Shown in pieces: positions 23,353 to 35,738 of a stretch of 64,000 nucleotides of DNA. Origin of the DNA: Molossus alvarezi. Taxonomy: Eukaryota; Chordata; Mammalia; Chiroptera; Molossidae. The stretch is from contig JBAWUJ010000067.1 in the NCBI GenBank assembly GCA_037176705.1, positions 434,001 through 498,000 of the forward strand, written 5' to 3'. A model generated the notes under the pieces. That model was not told the DNA's origin, ran no database searches, and saw nothing but the letters and a program-made list of their open reading frames with translations. The position numbers were made by a program, and so were the translations under genes. Every line of letters begins with the position of its first letter. Position 1 is the stretch's first letter.

Positions 23353-24068
23353 AACAAACAAAAAAACTATGTAAGGAGCAGGGTGTCCTGGGCCTGGGCC
23401 CGGGCCCCTGGGCCAACACCTGCCTGCTGGTGGTCCCCCCAGGGTGGCTGGGCTTCTGTAGCCCTGCCTCATGGTCAGCAGCCACTTCATGGCCCTGCGC
23501 TGGCCCCCTGCAGAGGCAGGCACCGGCCACTGTTTTCAGGTGTCTGCAAGAAGGCCTCTGAAAGTCCTTTGCTGGCACTCAGGCTGTGTCCCTGGGAAGC
23601 TGGGGCCATGCAGCTGCCTCCAGCTCCTGTCCCAGCCCAGAACTGCCTCTCCCTGTCCTGTTCTCTCATGCATGGGCCTCCTTCCCTCCAGGCTCCTCTC
23701 CCTGTTCACGCTCCTCCAGAGTGTCCTCAGCAGAACCGCCTTTGTGTTTCAGCCACCCAGTCACACGGGTTTTGGGCACTCAGGCGTCCTCTGGATGACA
23801 TCGTTTCCCCACTTGGGCATCGTCTGGGTAACATTGTTTCCCTACAGCTGGGCAGAGGAAAGGGTCACAAAGGTGTCTGCAAGCATTTCCCCAGAACTTC
23901 AGAAAATCTACACAAACCACACCAAAGGGGGTGGACCCTAAGCTTCTATACTGACTGCATTTCTATTTGCATACTCTACTTGGGAAGACAGTTATGCAGA
24001 GAATCATAATAACTTATTATTATTACTAGTGTCAGTTTAGGTGTGTGTCCTGTTAAGATTGTAGGGTT
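23353..24068. other. Unique sequence, no gene recognised
   Basis: GC-rich, with open frames to about 255 codons on the plus strand (23242-24009) that begin inside the SINE and show no family resemblance. The frame is judged a by-product of base composition. Confidence 0.45.
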
Positions 24069-24320
24069 CCCTCTGGCCAGATTGGCTCAGTGGTTAGAGT
24101 GTTGGCCCATGGACCATAGAGTCACGAGTTTGATTTCAGTCAAGGGCACATACCTTGGTTTTGGTTCGTCCCCGGCCCTGGTCAGGGTTGTGTGAAAGGC
24201 AGCCAGTCGGTGTGTCTCTCTCACGTCAGTGTTTCTCTCCCTCCTACTCCAGCTGAAGCTAAATAGAAAAAGAGTATCCTCAGGTGAGGATTTAAAAATA
24301 AATAAATAAATAAAGCTTGT
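24069..24320 (+). mobile_element. Ves SINE (long-tail subtype)
   Basis: CCCTCTGGCCAGATTGGCTCAG, GGTTAGAGTGTTGGCCC, B-box-like ACGAGTTTGATTTC, GGGCACATACCTTGG, CT-rich part and tail ATCCTCAGGTGAGGATTTAAAAATAAATAAA. Confidence 0.94.
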
Positions 24321-24885
24321 GGGCTCATTCTTATGATTGATTATAGTTTTATAGTTTACTATAAGTTGTAATGATTATTGTCATTGTCACCTTGCACAGT
24401 CTGTATTGACCATGTATTTTGTGACAGACTATGAGATTAGCTGGATCCCAGGATCAATTTTTTAAATCCCTGTAACAATTTGGGACAATTATGTATATGC
24501 GCATGGAGACTTCCAGAAACTGTCTGGCCCCCGATGGAGCCACCACTCACCTCTGACCTCACCGAACTAAGAGATGGTCCCGCCGGGCTGGCTGAGAGCA
24601 AAGGACCCACCTGCACCACGGTCGAGTTGAGTCCATCCCCAGCCCAGAATGGCCAGACGTATAGATCCTAGTGCCAAATGTCAAGGATCCCCCCTTCCAC
24701 AACAAATGTCTCTCTTGAAAGTTCTGTGCAAATTGAATTTTTATAAATCAAGTAGTTCTGTGAAGCCAGTGAGAAGGGTTATTGATGGAAAACCTGTTTG
24801 CCTTTCGTACAAATGGAAAGAATCCAGGCCACGAGTAAGGACTGCTGTTAACTCTATTTTTAAGGGCTTTAAAAAATCTTTTTAA
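24321..24885. other. Unrecognised mid-GC segment
   Basis: Contains a 78-codon plus-strand frame at 24649-24885, ending just at a SINE border, without recognisable domain. Could be an old retroelement fragment. I cannot name it. Confidence 0.3.
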
Positions 24886-24916
24886 TCCTTACCTGAGAAC
24901 ATGTTTTGAGAGAGGA

Positions 24917-24949
<33 letters not shown>

Positions 24950-25112
24950 AGAGAAACCATGATGTGACAGATAAACATCAATCAGTTGCCTGCTGTCCAC
25001 TCCCTGCCTGGGCATCTAACCTGGGACATAGGGATGTACCCTGACCGGGAATCAAACTGGCAACCTTTGGCAGGACGACCCTCCACCACCTGAGTCACAC
25101 CGGCTGGGCTTT
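24880..25112 (-). mobile_element. Ves-type SINE, minus strand
   Basis: GA-rich complement of the CT part, then CATCAATCAGTTGCCTGC, B-box complement CCGGGAATCAAACTGG, CAACCTTTGGC and head end TGAGTCACACCGGCTGGGCT. Confidence 0.9.
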
Positions 25113-27186
25113 CACAGGTCTTTTAAATCATTTTTATTGCGTTAACAGTGCCAGGTTCTAAGCAGCTGGGTGGCAGGTCCTCTGATTTGGGGTTTGGAAG
25201 ACTAGGAAGCAGAGCAGTGGGAGGATCTCACAGGCGGGGTGGTCAGGAGGGAGGGCCTCTGTCCCTGTCACCAGCGGCTCACTCCTCGAGCACCTTCAGA
25301 GGCCGGGGTGACTGGTTCCGGACATGGCTTTGAGAATCACCAGGTCTGTGAATAACCAGTGTCCTGTCCTGGCCATGCTGCATGGCGCTGACATCCCTGG
25401 CCCCAGACTCCTGGGGGGCTGTGATCAAGGACCCGGGATCCTGACTCAACACACTTGTTATTGGGGAGAACATTCCTTGGGACCTGGGCTCAGCACAGAG
25501 ACATTTCTCGGGCAGCAAATTTTTACAGTCTTCAATTCTGGAAAATGCGATGGACAGAGATTCAATTTGATTTGCTGGGAAAACTGCCGAGGCAGGACTG
25601 GGTTCCGACATCAGCCAACCCTTCGGTCCGGGTCACCTCTTCTCTCCTTGGGCGTCTGCATCCTTTTCTGGGATGTTCGCTGATTTATTCCCACACTGCC
25701 CACAGGAAAGTACAGGGTACCCGCCATGACCCTTGCGAACGGCCTGGGTGAAGATCCGAGCGTCACGGTGGCGTCTCTGCTTCACGGCCCTGGGACAGAG
25801 TGGGGAGAAAAGGTCGGCACCCGGGAGCCAAATCCCGGGGGGCTTACTAGGGAAACCACTGTTTCTTTAACTTTCTGTGACCACAGGATGCTTCCTCTGC
25901 CCCTCAAAGGTCCTGTGCCTTTTCCACTCCCTGGAATGACATCACACTACCTTCTGTCACAAAGCACCATCTCAGCTTAGACAGCGGCGTGGCTGGTCTG
26001 CGTATGATGTGAGACTGTCCCAGGCTAACAACTCCCGCTGCCCACACCTGCCCCCCGAAGGCTGCTGCAGGCTGGGCCCATGGGAAAGGAGGCCCTTGTT
26101 AGGGTCCGGTCTGAACCAGGGACCCGTCCAGGTGGGTCAAACAGAGGAGAGTTAACCGGGGGAGGCCGTGTTGATTTGCCCAGTGACAATGTCACTTCTG
26201 GAGGAGACACTGCCTGGGTTCACCTCTGGATCCATTGGAAATCATTTGCACCTTCCAGGCCCTTGACCGCCCCGCAGGAGAAAGCAGAGTTACACGTGGT
26301 GTGGAACCACCCACACCCCTGTTCCCTGCCTGCCCGTGACCATTCTCTGCAGACCTTGATGAGCCAGAAACTTCTTTTCCCCTTCACAGTGTCCAGGGGT
26401 CGAGGGTCTGAACTCAGTCCCCAGCGCGCACCTGCTCCTGGTCTCAGCATCCCATGTCTTCCCCGTCGGGTCTCCAGCTTCCACCGGGGAGGTTGGGCGG
26501 CCTGTCCATTCAGCCTACGCTGTGATCTGGGTACAGTTTGCATCTGATTTTCACCCAGCTCCTCACTGCAACTACAAGAAAAAGAGCCTGTTTAAGGCTG
26601 CTCTAGAATCTCAGTGGTTCGCTGACCGGGACTGACACGGAGCCTTTGGAGCTCGCGGTGGGTGATTTTAGTTTTTCCCAGAAGCTCCCCAGTGCAGCCA
26701 AAGGGAATTCTTACCCCACAGTCCTCAACTTCTCTTTACGGTGATGGTGGTGGTGGCGGAGGGCGGCCACCCCATGGTCCAGTGGGCGATTCCTACACTG
26801 CAGTGCCAGACACGCATGGACGTACCAGCCTCCCATGCCCAGTGCAGGTGAGCTCAGCACGTCCAAGGCTGAGGACATGAGCAGACCAGACCAGAAACCC
26901 GCTTTGAGGTTCTGCTTCCCCTGTGGCAGCCAGCATCTGGGCAGGGTGGCATTGCCACAGGGGGATTGGACATGGGGAAGTGGACACTCAGGTAAGAGAG
27001 GGATGAGAAAGTGCGGGAGACCATAGCGGTGAGCCCAAAAAACAAAACTTTAAAAAACCCCACAACAACACTCCTAGAATTGGGGGAAGGACAAGGAAGG
27101 GCTGGGTTCTCAGGTCCTAAGAGCCATGAGGACCTCATGGAGCCAGGGGTCAAAGACCTGCTCCTCATCCCACCCTCCTGGCCCCT
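25113..27186. other. GC-rich unique sequence, no gene recognised
   Basis: Two kilobases with several overlapping open frames (up to about 155 codons at 26080-26547 on the plus strand). No domain, exon or named repeat recognised. Confidence 0.45.
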
Positions 27187-27286
27187 AAACATGTGTGTAT
27201 GTGTGAGTGTGAGAGGGTGTGAGCATGTGTGTGAGTGTGTGTGGTTGTGTGAGTCAGTGTGTGTGTGTGAGTGAGTGTGAGTTATG
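27187..27286. repeat. TG-rich simple repeat
   Basis: Imperfect GTGT/GAGT run (TGTGTGAGTGTGAGAGGGTG and similar). Confidence 0.9.
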
Positions 27287-28936
27287 AGAGGACACAACCA
27301 GAGAAGGGAGAGTGGGTGACTGGCCTGGAGGGCGGAATGCACTCTGCAAAGGGAGGAAAGACAAGCGCTCAGCACTGAGGTGATGTTGGGCTGGAGGATG
27401 AGGATGGAGGATGAGGATGAAGGAGAAAGAAGGCCTTGAAGGGCACAGGCCATGGCGTCAGGGTTTGAGGGTGACAGAGGCAGAGAGGGTTGGAGGGCAC
27501 TCCGCAGTGGGTTAGGGACACAGTCGCCTCTCCGGTGCCTGCGAGAGGGCTAGCAGCACAGATCAGACTGGACATCAGGTGCAGACAGGGCTCCTCATGT
27601 CCTTAGCTCGCGGCTGGCTCCCCACACGGGCGTCCAGCAGGCCCCACTGCCCCCTTTGATCCTGTGGGCTTCTCTTCCACCGAGGAGTCTCGGCACCTGC
27701 CCTCCTCTCATCTCGGCGTCTGCACTGTTGTTTAAAATACGCAATTAGATACATGTGCAACTTTGAAAAATAGGCAGTGTGCGTACAGATGCACATATAT
27801 AAATATGTTAAACATTTATGGAAAACACTGCGCTGTAAATCTCGTATGGTCTCTCGCATTTCACACAGAGCCCCGTTTATCCAAGCCTCTCTGCCGATGC
27901 TCTGTGACTCCCCTCACGGTTCCGGCTGCTACATGCCTGCCACGGGGCTCAGTCCACACCCGCGGCTGATGCTCCCGGCACCCTGCAAACAGGCCCCGGC
28001 TCCCACGCGTGTGTGAGTCTCTCCAGGGCGGGCAGCTAGGAGGCAACACAGTATCCCATCTATTTTCTTTTATCAAATTGAAATGCACTTCCATGCCATA
28101 CACTTAGCCCTATAAGATGAGCAGTTCCGAGGTTTGTTACACGCATGCACCGTGGTCTCCTGCACACCTCCCTCCGCCTAAGGAAACCCCGAACCATCAG
28201 AACTCACCCCCCCATTTCTTCCCCACCAACAACTGACCAACTTTCCAGACAGATTGGCCTTTATTTCGTTCCTTTGAAAGGTTTAGTTTATTAAGTTATT
28301 GACCTTTGGATGGAGAGGTTAAATTAACTGATGCCTCAGTCCATAACCCTGGGGCTGTTTCTTTCGTAAATAACCCACTTCCTCTCTGATGCCCCCCCCT
28401 CCCCGGCATCCACTCTAATGTTTTGGGATAACTCTGTTTGATGTGAACTATGATACCCAGTTATACGTATGAAATACAGTGTGTTACTTTTGTTCATTTC
28501 AAAATATGCACAGTAGTAAGTATGATGCTACATCATTTTATTTAATGTTTTTTTATGTCTTGAGCAAACTCCGCCGTCTGGGGCTCAGAGAGGTGCCGAG
28601 GACAGGAGCTGGAGGAGACGGCTGGTGCCCAGGCCGGTCGGGCTGTGTCTGGTGAGCCGGAAACAGCTCCCCAGCTGCCAGCAGGACGCTTTCCCTGCAG
28701 CCAAGGTCACGAGGCAAGCACCCAGGGAAGACACCTGAGATCAGTGAAGACATTACCTGCCATGCACTGGAAAACGTAAATAGGTTTAAGTGTGTGAGTT
28801 CATAAACATCCAAAGAACAGAACTTGTCGGCTCACGTGGAAGACACCAGTGATGCACGCACTTGACCCGAAGCCGGGGCTCCCGGGCAGCGTCCACCTCC
28901 GCTGTCCCCGTCTGAGGTCATGCCAAGAGGACTGAT
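27287..28936. other. Unique sequence, no gene recognised
   Basis: GC-rich to about 28.05 kb, then more AT-rich (28,060-28,560). Part of the AT-rich stretch may be old LINE sequence. No confident call. Confidence 0.4.
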
Positions 28937-28953
28937 CAAACTACTCCCAGCTA
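28937..28953 (+). repeat. Left target-site duplication of L1 copy C
   Basis: CAAACTACTCCCAGCTA, 17 bp, repeated exactly at 30959-30975 on the other side of L1 copy C. Confidence 0.9.
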
Positions 28954-29778
28954 GAGGAGAGAAAAAAAGGCGGCAGAGTGAACGGAAGCTACACAGACCG
29001 TCTCCCAGAACCAAACTGGAATTACAACTATAACACAGACAAATTGATGGGAAAAAGCAACAGAAAAGCAGCTTGCGAGGACCGTACAATGAGGGACACT
29101 GACTCCATCCCGGTAGGCTTGCGAAGGCGCGAGACGGGGACTGGGAGCCCACGGTCGGCAGCTCGGCAGCGGCCTTAGCTGTGAGCACCACCCTTGGGTT
29201 ATACTGCCAGGCGGCTCCACAGCGCAGCCGGGACAGAGGCTAAAACAGCCACAGCCACACATCTTGGGCTCCAGCAGAGGGAGGGCAGACTGGACTGGAA
29301 CTGTGTCGGGACACTCGGGATCTGGAGGGCGCCCAGAGCTTTGGCTGAGTGCAGCCACGCAGGACGGTGGGCATATTGCTCCTTCCCAGGGCTCTGAGGA
29401 GAGGCAGCAGCCCCTCCATCAGAGGTCCAACCTCACCCTGTGGGCCATTGAAGTGCTAATTGAGGCTCATTAACAACCAGCATCTGCCCCACCCTTGGGA
29501 AATCCCCTTGTGCTGAGCACCTGAGGGAGCTTTTGAATCAACTGACAACCCAAAACTCATCAAGTAACCTGGACTGCTAGCCTCCAGGCAAAAAGCTAGA
29601 GGATAACAGTACCTTTCCTGGGCTGGCAACTTTAACCAGGAAAGTAAGACTTGACAGTGGTGTTTAACGTGGGTCCTCCCTGCCTCATCCAAACACAGGA
29701 GAGGGAGCCACAAACAGCAGAACACCAACACCCACAGGGAAAACTTGACAGGCTCCAAAGCCCACTGTGATAGCCAAA

Positions 29779-30653
29779 ATGGTGAAACACAGAAACAGAA
29801 GCCAAATGAAAGAGCAAGAGACCTCCACCGAAGAGGAGATCAATGCGGAGCAATTAGGCATGTTAACAGAGCTAGAATTCAGAGCCATGTTCGTGAGGAA
29901 GCTGAACAGCATGAGTAAGGACATAGAGACACTGAAAATAAGCCAATTGAAAATTAAAAACCATCAAGAAGACATAAAAAATGACATATCAGAAATGAAA
30001 AACACATTGAAAAAAGCAGAGTAGAGGAAGCTGAGGACCGGATCAATGAATTAGAAGACAGGGTAGAAAAAATCAACCAATCAGAAAAACAAAAGGAAAA
30101 AACTATTAAAAAACAGAAAGACAGCTTAAGAGAACTATGGGACAACTGGAAACGTAATAATATTCGCATCATAGGAGTCCCCGAAGGAGAAGAAAATGAG
30201 CAAGGGATAGAGAATATATTCAAAGAAATAGTGACAGAAAACTTCCCTAATTTGGTGAAGGAAGAAGGCATTCAAGTTCAAGAAGCACAGAGAGCCCCAA
30301 GTAAGAAGAACCCAAACAGGCCCACACCAAGACACATAGTAATTAAAATGCCAAAACTTAAAGACAAAGAGAGAATTCTAAAAGCAGCAAGAGATAAGCA
30401 ACAGGTTACGTACAAAGGAAACCCCATAAGGCTCTCAGCTGACTTCTCACAAGAACCACTACAGGCTAGAAGGGAATGGCATGAAGTAATCAAAGTCATG
30501 AAAAACAAGAATCTGAATCCAAGACTACTCTACCCAGCAAGGCTATCATTCAAAATAGAAGGTCAAATAAAGAGCTTCCCAGACAAAAAAAGGCTAAGGG
30601 AATACATTAGCACCAAACCAGCACTGCAAGAAATGTTAAAAGGACTGCTGTAA
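29779..30653 (+). pseudogene. L1 ORF1 of copy C, frameshifted
   Basis: Opens with MVKHRNRSQMKEQETST and the coiled coil to EMKNTL (30.02 kb). There a short deletion relative to copies B and D (the GGAAGGTTT area) shifts the frame into a stop. The C-terminal half is open from 30231 to 30653 with RPTPRHIVIKMPKLKDKER, AARDKQQVTYKGNPIRLSAD and LQARREWHEVIKVM. One of the better preserved ORF1 copies in the window, yet not intact. Confidence 0.88.
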
Positions 30654-30698
30654 TTAGCAGTAGAAATGGGAAGAAAAATAGAACCACACTAAACAAAA

Positions 30699-30958
30699 AT
30701 GGCAATAAATAAGTCCATATCAATAATCACCTTAAACATAAATGAATTGAATGCTCCCATAAAAAGACACAGAGTAGCTGATTGGATAAGAAAGCATGAC
30801 TCATCTATATGTTGTTTACAAGAGACCCACCTCACAACAAAAGACTCACATAAGTTGAAAGTGAAGGGATGGAAAAAAATTTTCCAAGCAAATGGAAAAC
30901 AAAAAAAAGCTGGGGTAGCAATTCTCATATCTGATAAAATAGATTTCAAAATGAAGAC
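30699..30958 (+). pseudogene. L1 ORF2 5' stub of copy C
   Basis: Starts MAINKSISIITLNINELNAP and continues through DSSICCLQETHLTTKDSH to ISDKIDFKMKT, then ends at the element border. Only the first ~85 codons of the endonuclease domain are present. Confidence 0.88.
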
Positions 30959-30975
30959 CAAACTACTCCCAGCTA
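30959..30975 (+). repeat. Right target-site duplication of L1 copy C
   Basis: Exact 17-bp copy of 28937-28953 directly following the truncated L1. Confidence 0.9.
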
Positions 30976-33045
30976 AACAAGAAATTATGATACTCGAATG
31001 CCACCATTTTTTAAACATTAATGAACGTGGGCGATGACCATTGTGCTAGAAGTATGGAATATCGTCTACTAAGCACTCTGGCCAGTAAAATGCTTCAAAC
31101 CCTAAATCTGATCAAGGGCCTAGATTCTCGATTCCCAGACACCGCAGAGCCTATTAACATTCCTAAGGGTGCACCTGGCGAAATCCAGACTAGGGGACAC
31201 GTGGCAGGACAGACCTCCAGGGTCCCTCAGTGACCACACCCATGGAAGGGAAAACGCCAAGTGGGAGAGCCCACCTGAGGTGAAAAGAGACCTACTGGAC
31301 AGATAACCCAGCTGCAGAGTGGCTGCGTCACAGACACACACACAAGTCACGACGGGCACCCGGAGACTTGGGGACGCAGCAGACCACCAGACAGCTGCAA
31401 CAGGGACTATGGGAAGAGGTCTCGTGGGTGTATAAGATTGAGGCAGAATCAGAAAGAAAAACAAACTGACCTCAGTCCTGAATCACATACCACAGTAACT
31501 AAAAGTGACCTGACCTCCCCTTTGAAATGTGCATCATGATAATAGGGAACAGGACAGGGCGAGGGGACGGGCGCAGGAGGAAACCAGGTTGGCCGGGACT
31601 GGATTCCTGCAAATGCTGGGGTAACCACAGAGAGGCTGCCTGACATGTTTTCAGTTTTGTGTGGATTTGCAATGTCTCTAAGAAAATGAGTACAAAAAGA
31701 GGACCACTCTGGAGAAAAGCCTGGTCTCCGCATGGCCCGGCTCTTTTGGCTGGAGGGTCAGGGCGCTGAAGTTCTCGGCTTCAGCATCTCCCTCTGCGGG
31801 GGGGACGGGTCCTATCCACGCACAGGTCGGCCGAGAGAAGGTGACTGGAACGTGCCATGCACAAAGCAGCTGCTCAGAACACATCCGGCCCAACGTGCCC
31901 GCCTTCTGCCACGGGTTCCCTCGAATGTCCTGAACGACTGGTATTTGCCTGGGCATCTATAACCATGCTGCAGACCCCAGTGATGAACATCCCATCTCTG
32001 TCCTCACAGCTGGGGGGGTTCCTAAGGGATGAACAGGGCTGAGCAATGAGACTTCTGGATTGTGGGGTGTCTGTCTCCCAAAGCTACCTGGACACTGCCC
32101 ACTGTTCCCTGCTATGTCCAGATGCCCACAGCGAGCCCTGTCTCCTCACACCTTCCCTAGCAGCTGGGGTTCACTCCTTTCTGCATCCACCTTGCTTTTA
32201 AATAGTGACCCTCTCTCCTGGGCTCTGTCTCACCATTCAGTTTGTCTTTTCAGGAATCCTCTGTGATGACCCTTTGCCAGTATTTCTACTCATTTTCTAG
32301 GCTTTTCTCTGGTAAAATTTTAGAAGTACTTTCATATCCAAGGGACTCTCCCACGCTCGACTTTTACAGATCAGTTCCCTCAGCATGTCACTGGTCCCAG
32401 GCCTTTGACCCAGTGTCATTTCTGAAAGATTATCTAATTCTGATGTGTCCTCAGTGGACCTGGAGGTGTGTGTTCTTCAGTGAGAGTCCGTCCACACCAG
32501 GAGGCCACAAACATGGTCCCAGCGTGACCTCCACCCGCGTCCTCCTACAGGTGGTTGTCTTCACATATGGGTGGACTTGTGAACCTCTGTGAGGGTCGAT
32601 GTCCAGCTGTGTTTCTGTCCATGTTGTGAGTGGCTGTTTCCTCCCCAACACAACCTGCGGGGCAGTCTGCCCGTTGCCCACTTGTGTGTGCCCATGTGGA
32701 CACGGCCACGTGGATGTGTTTGTGAGGTCTGTGCAGTCAGTGTGAATGGCTCCCCCAGGCTCCCCCAGGCGCCCCAAGTGGCAGGCTTCTGTCTTTGGTC
32801 TATTACCAGCTCCCCAGGGATGCACAGGTGTGTTCTTGAGTTTCCCTGTCTAGAGTCCATTGTCCTCTGCCTGTCTCGGTGTCCATGCCAAAGCCCCCAT
32901 GCCCTGGTTTTTCCACACTGGATTTAGAGACTGGCACTGCCCCTTGGTAAGATAGGAGCCCCTGTTTGGTCCTTTTCCAAAATCTACATCATTGGTTGTA
33001 AATGTCCATTCTCTCATGTAGACTTTGGAACAAATGTGTTGACTT
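30976..33045. other. Unique sequence, no gene recognised
   Basis: About 2 kb of mixed composition. The part at 31,020-31,450 has the look of an old interspersed repeat, but I cannot assign a family. No coding exon recognised. Confidence 0.4.
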
Positions 33046-33049
33046 TATT

Positions 33050-33056
33050 AAAGATA

Positions 33057-33114
<58 letters not shown>

Positions 33115-33145
33115 CAAACACACACATATACATATATATATATAA
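33050..33145. repeat. TA dinucleotide microsatellite
   Basis: An almost pure (TA)n run to 33111, then a short CA-rich part and a further TA run to about 33145. Confidence 0.95.
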
Positions 33146-33754
33146 TTTCTATTTGAATTGCACTAAATTTTAGTGAAGGGAAGAAAAATTAAGCTTTGTA
33201 AAGGTAAATTACTCCACCCCTGATGGAGATTTTCTTCTGCACTTATTGAAATCTTATTCTTGTATTACTTAATTGAGTTTCTTTTTTTTTCCCCCATGAA
33301 AACCTTGTACGTTTCTGTTAGAATAGTTTAGTTCTTTGTGATGATAGTTGGTGCTGTGAGTGAAATCCTTTTTTCTGTTATATCACAAAGGGATTATTTC
33401 TGATGCAGAAAATTATTTTTCATAAGAGTAAATTCATCTGCAATTGTGCTAATTCAGTATGATTTTAATAGTGTGCATTTTCTGTTTCTAGTAGAGGGTA
33501 CTATTATTTAATCATTTATGCTTTTGATACACATTTATGACATGAATTAAGGTTGAACTATACCTACTATTTTCAGGTGTTTATCAATAGAACAAAGTGT
33601 TTATTTTCCTCTGCTAATTAATTATTATGATGTATTATTTTAGTAGATTTTTCTGTTACTACGATACACACTGTTAATTATGTTAATTTTGACATAATTT
33701 TGACTGGTTAGTGTATGTCCTAGGGTGGATTTTCAACTTTATTAATATATTTAT
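33146..33754. other. AT-rich sequence, possibly old L1
   Basis: AT-rich with phrases such as TTTTCTTCTGCACTTATTGAAATC that recall the antisense strand of L1 ORF2. Too diverged for a firm call. No gene seen. Confidence 0.3.
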
Positions 33755-33773
33755 AAAAATATTCTAATGTTTT

Positions 33774-33932
33774 GCCCTGGCCAGTTTGGCTTAGCAGTTA
33801 GAGTGTCAACCTGCGGTTCAGAGAGAGCCAGGTTCAGTTCCCGCTAAGGGCGAGCACCTTGGTTGCATTTTGTCCCTGGTCCTGGTTGGGTTGTGTGGTT
33901 GGCAGCCACTCGATGTGTCCCTTTCATGTCAA

Positions 33933-33988
<56 letters not shown>

Positions 33989-34086
33989 CCACTCTATCTG
34001 AACAAAAAATGGAAAAATGTCCTCGGTGAGGATAAAAAAATAAATAAAAGCAACAAGAGATGAACAAAAAAGATTTAAGCTTTAAA
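33774..34086 (+). mobile_element. Young Ves SINE with perfect target duplication
   Basis: GCCCTGGCCAGTTTGGCTTAGC head, B-box-like CCAGGTTCAGTTCCCG, GGGCGAGCACCTTGGTTGC, a long (TC)n expansion at 33939-33983 and the tail AAAATGTCCTCGGTGAGGAT. The 19-bp flank AAAAATATTCTAATGTTTT occurs at 33755-33773 and again at 34087-34105. Confidence 0.96.
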
Positions 34087-34257
34087 AAAAATATTCTAAT
34101 GTTTTACCTTTTTTAAGATACTTTATCTCTCAGTTCCTTAAAGAGGAGTACTAAAATATTCAAATATAATTATTGATAGATTTATTTCTTCAATTTTTTC
34201 AATTGTTTTAAAATATTCTGAAAATTATTAAATCTATATATGCTTATAATCAGGGTT

Positions 34258-34500
34258 TTTTTTTTGTTGTTGTTGTTTTTGCACTTTCTTCAGTTAGAGT
34301 GGGAGAGAGAAAGGGAGGAAGAGTGAAAGAGAAACATCAATAATGTTAGAGAAACACACCAACTGGTTGCCACCCACACTACATCAACCGAGGCTGGGGA
34401 CAAACTGCAACCGAGCTACATGCCCTCAGAGGGAACTAAACCTGAAACTCTCTGGTCTGTGGGCTGACGCTCTAACCGCTGAGCCAAACTGGCCAGGGCT
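34258..34500 (-). mobile_element. Ves SINE, minus strand
   Basis: T-rich and GTT-rich tail complement, GAGTGGGAGAGAGAAAGG, GAAACACACCAACTGGTTGCC, B-box complement GGGAACTAAACCTG, head end TGAGCCAAACTGGCCAGGGC. Confidence 0.94.
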
Positions 34501-34504
34501 ATAA

Positions 34505-34850
34505 CCTGTTTTTATTGTTATCACATATAGTATCTTTTTTTCCATAGAATATCTTTAATCTTACATTTATTTACTTCCTATTATCCCAGCTATTTTCCAG
34601 CTGTGAATATTTCTGTTTTATTGGGTGTTATGTTTGTTTCTAATACATGCATCATTGGATTATGTTTCTTCTCTCCATTCCAAAAGCGTTTAATTTTCAG
34701 ACAGTTTAATCCATTTATGTTTATTGTAATAACAATTCTATTAATGCTTATTTCAGCACTATTATTTCCCAACTTTAACAATTTATCACATTATCACTCA
34801 GATTTTTACCCTGAATATTCTTTTGTATTGTTGATTACAATATCATAGTG
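34505..34850 (-). mobile_element. Old L1 fragment, start of ORF2, minus strand
   Basis: On the minus strand the sequence at 34,590-34,781 reads a diverged ORF2 beginning, with ITININGLN in place of ITLNVNGLN and LETNIT at the LQETH position. It is an old L1 piece separate from the one that follows. Confidence 0.6.
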
Positions 34851-34859
34851 TGTCTATAC

Positions 34860-35545
34860 CACTAGTTGTTTAACTGCTCATCAGAACCCAGACTTGTGTT
34901 CTTTCCAGTCTATGCTGCTGTGAGTCAAGATGTGAAAATTCACACACCCGTCTCTGTAGACACAGCTTCCTTTCTCCTAGACAAATGCCTAAGACTGATG
35001 TACTATTTGCATTTCACCAGTGATGTGTACATGTTTTGGTTGCCAGTCTTCAGTCTGTTTTGTTAATTTTAGCCATTCCATGTAGGTTCACAATATAATG
35101 TGGGTGTGGATTTAATGTACATTTTTCTAATGACTAATGACATGGACCATGTTTTCACATGTGTATTAATCACACATGTCATTTCTTTGGTGAAATGTCT
35201 ATACATATGTTTTTCTCATTTCTGAATTAGTTATCATTTCTTATTTTTGAGTTATACATAAATGTCTTTTACTTATGATAGATACAGGTCCTTGATCAGA
35301 CATGTATTTTATAAATATACTCTCCCAGACCATAACTTCTTTCATTCTCTTAACAAATTCTTTTAGTTTGTTTCTGTATTTTTACAAGTGAGGCTTTTAA
35401 ATTATTATAAATTCAACTTTTCAATATTTTATTTTATGCTTCCTTTGTCTTACGTAAAGGAATCATTGCCATTTCTAAATTGGAAAGATGTTCTCTATGT
35501 TTTCTTCTAGGAATTTTCTTCTCAAAGTCTTATTTTTTATTTTAT
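34860..35545 (-). mobile_element. Old L1 fragment, ORF2 3' part, minus strand
   Basis: Read on the plus strand, this matches the antisense of the L1 ORF2 C-terminal and 3' region by pattern: GCTGCTGTGAGTCAAGATG, GGTGAAATGTCTATACAT, GGTCCTTGATCAGACATG, TACTCTCCCAGACCATAACT and AAATCATTGCC-like parts in the expected order. Non-coding and diverged. Confidence 0.6.
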
Positions 35546-35547
35546 GT

Positions 35548-35738
35548 ATTAAATTTTGTTTTCTTTATTGATAGAGAGAAGAAGGGAAAAGGAGATAGAA
35601 ACATTGATGAGAGACTACACCAACTGGCCACCTCCTGCATGCCTCCCACAACCTGGGCATGTGTCCTGACCGGGAATTAAACCGGTGACCTCTTGGTGTA
35701 GGGTCAACACTCAACACGGAGCCACACCTGCCAGGCTC
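35548..35738 (-). mobile_element. Ves SINE (short-tail subtype), minus strand
   Basis: TTTCTTTATTGATAGAGAGAAG, AACATTGATGAGAGACTAC, ACAACCTGGGCATGTGTCC, B-box complement GGGAATTAAACCGG and head end GAGCCACACCTGCCAGGC. Confidence 0.92.

Larger units (their letters stand above)
28954..30958 (+). mobile_element. L1 copy C, complete 5' end but 3'-truncated in ORF2
   Basis: 5'UTR of the A/B type (GGCGGCAGAGTGAACGGAAG), ORF1 from 29779 and the first ~260 bp of ORF2 from 30699. L1 similarity stops exactly at 30958, after AAAATGAAGAC, where a 17-bp flank duplication begins. No poly(A) tail and no 3'UTR. This is the opposite of the usual 5' truncation. Confidence 0.92.

Noticed and set aside
23242..24009. 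255-codon plus-strand open frame as a gene
   Set aside because: It begins inside a Ves SINE and continues through GC-rich sequence with no recognisable family or codon-like constraint.
31020..31450. Possible DNA transposon or LTR remnant
   Set aside because: It has the look of an old interspersed repeat, but no family phrase, terminal repeat or target duplication could be identified with confidence.
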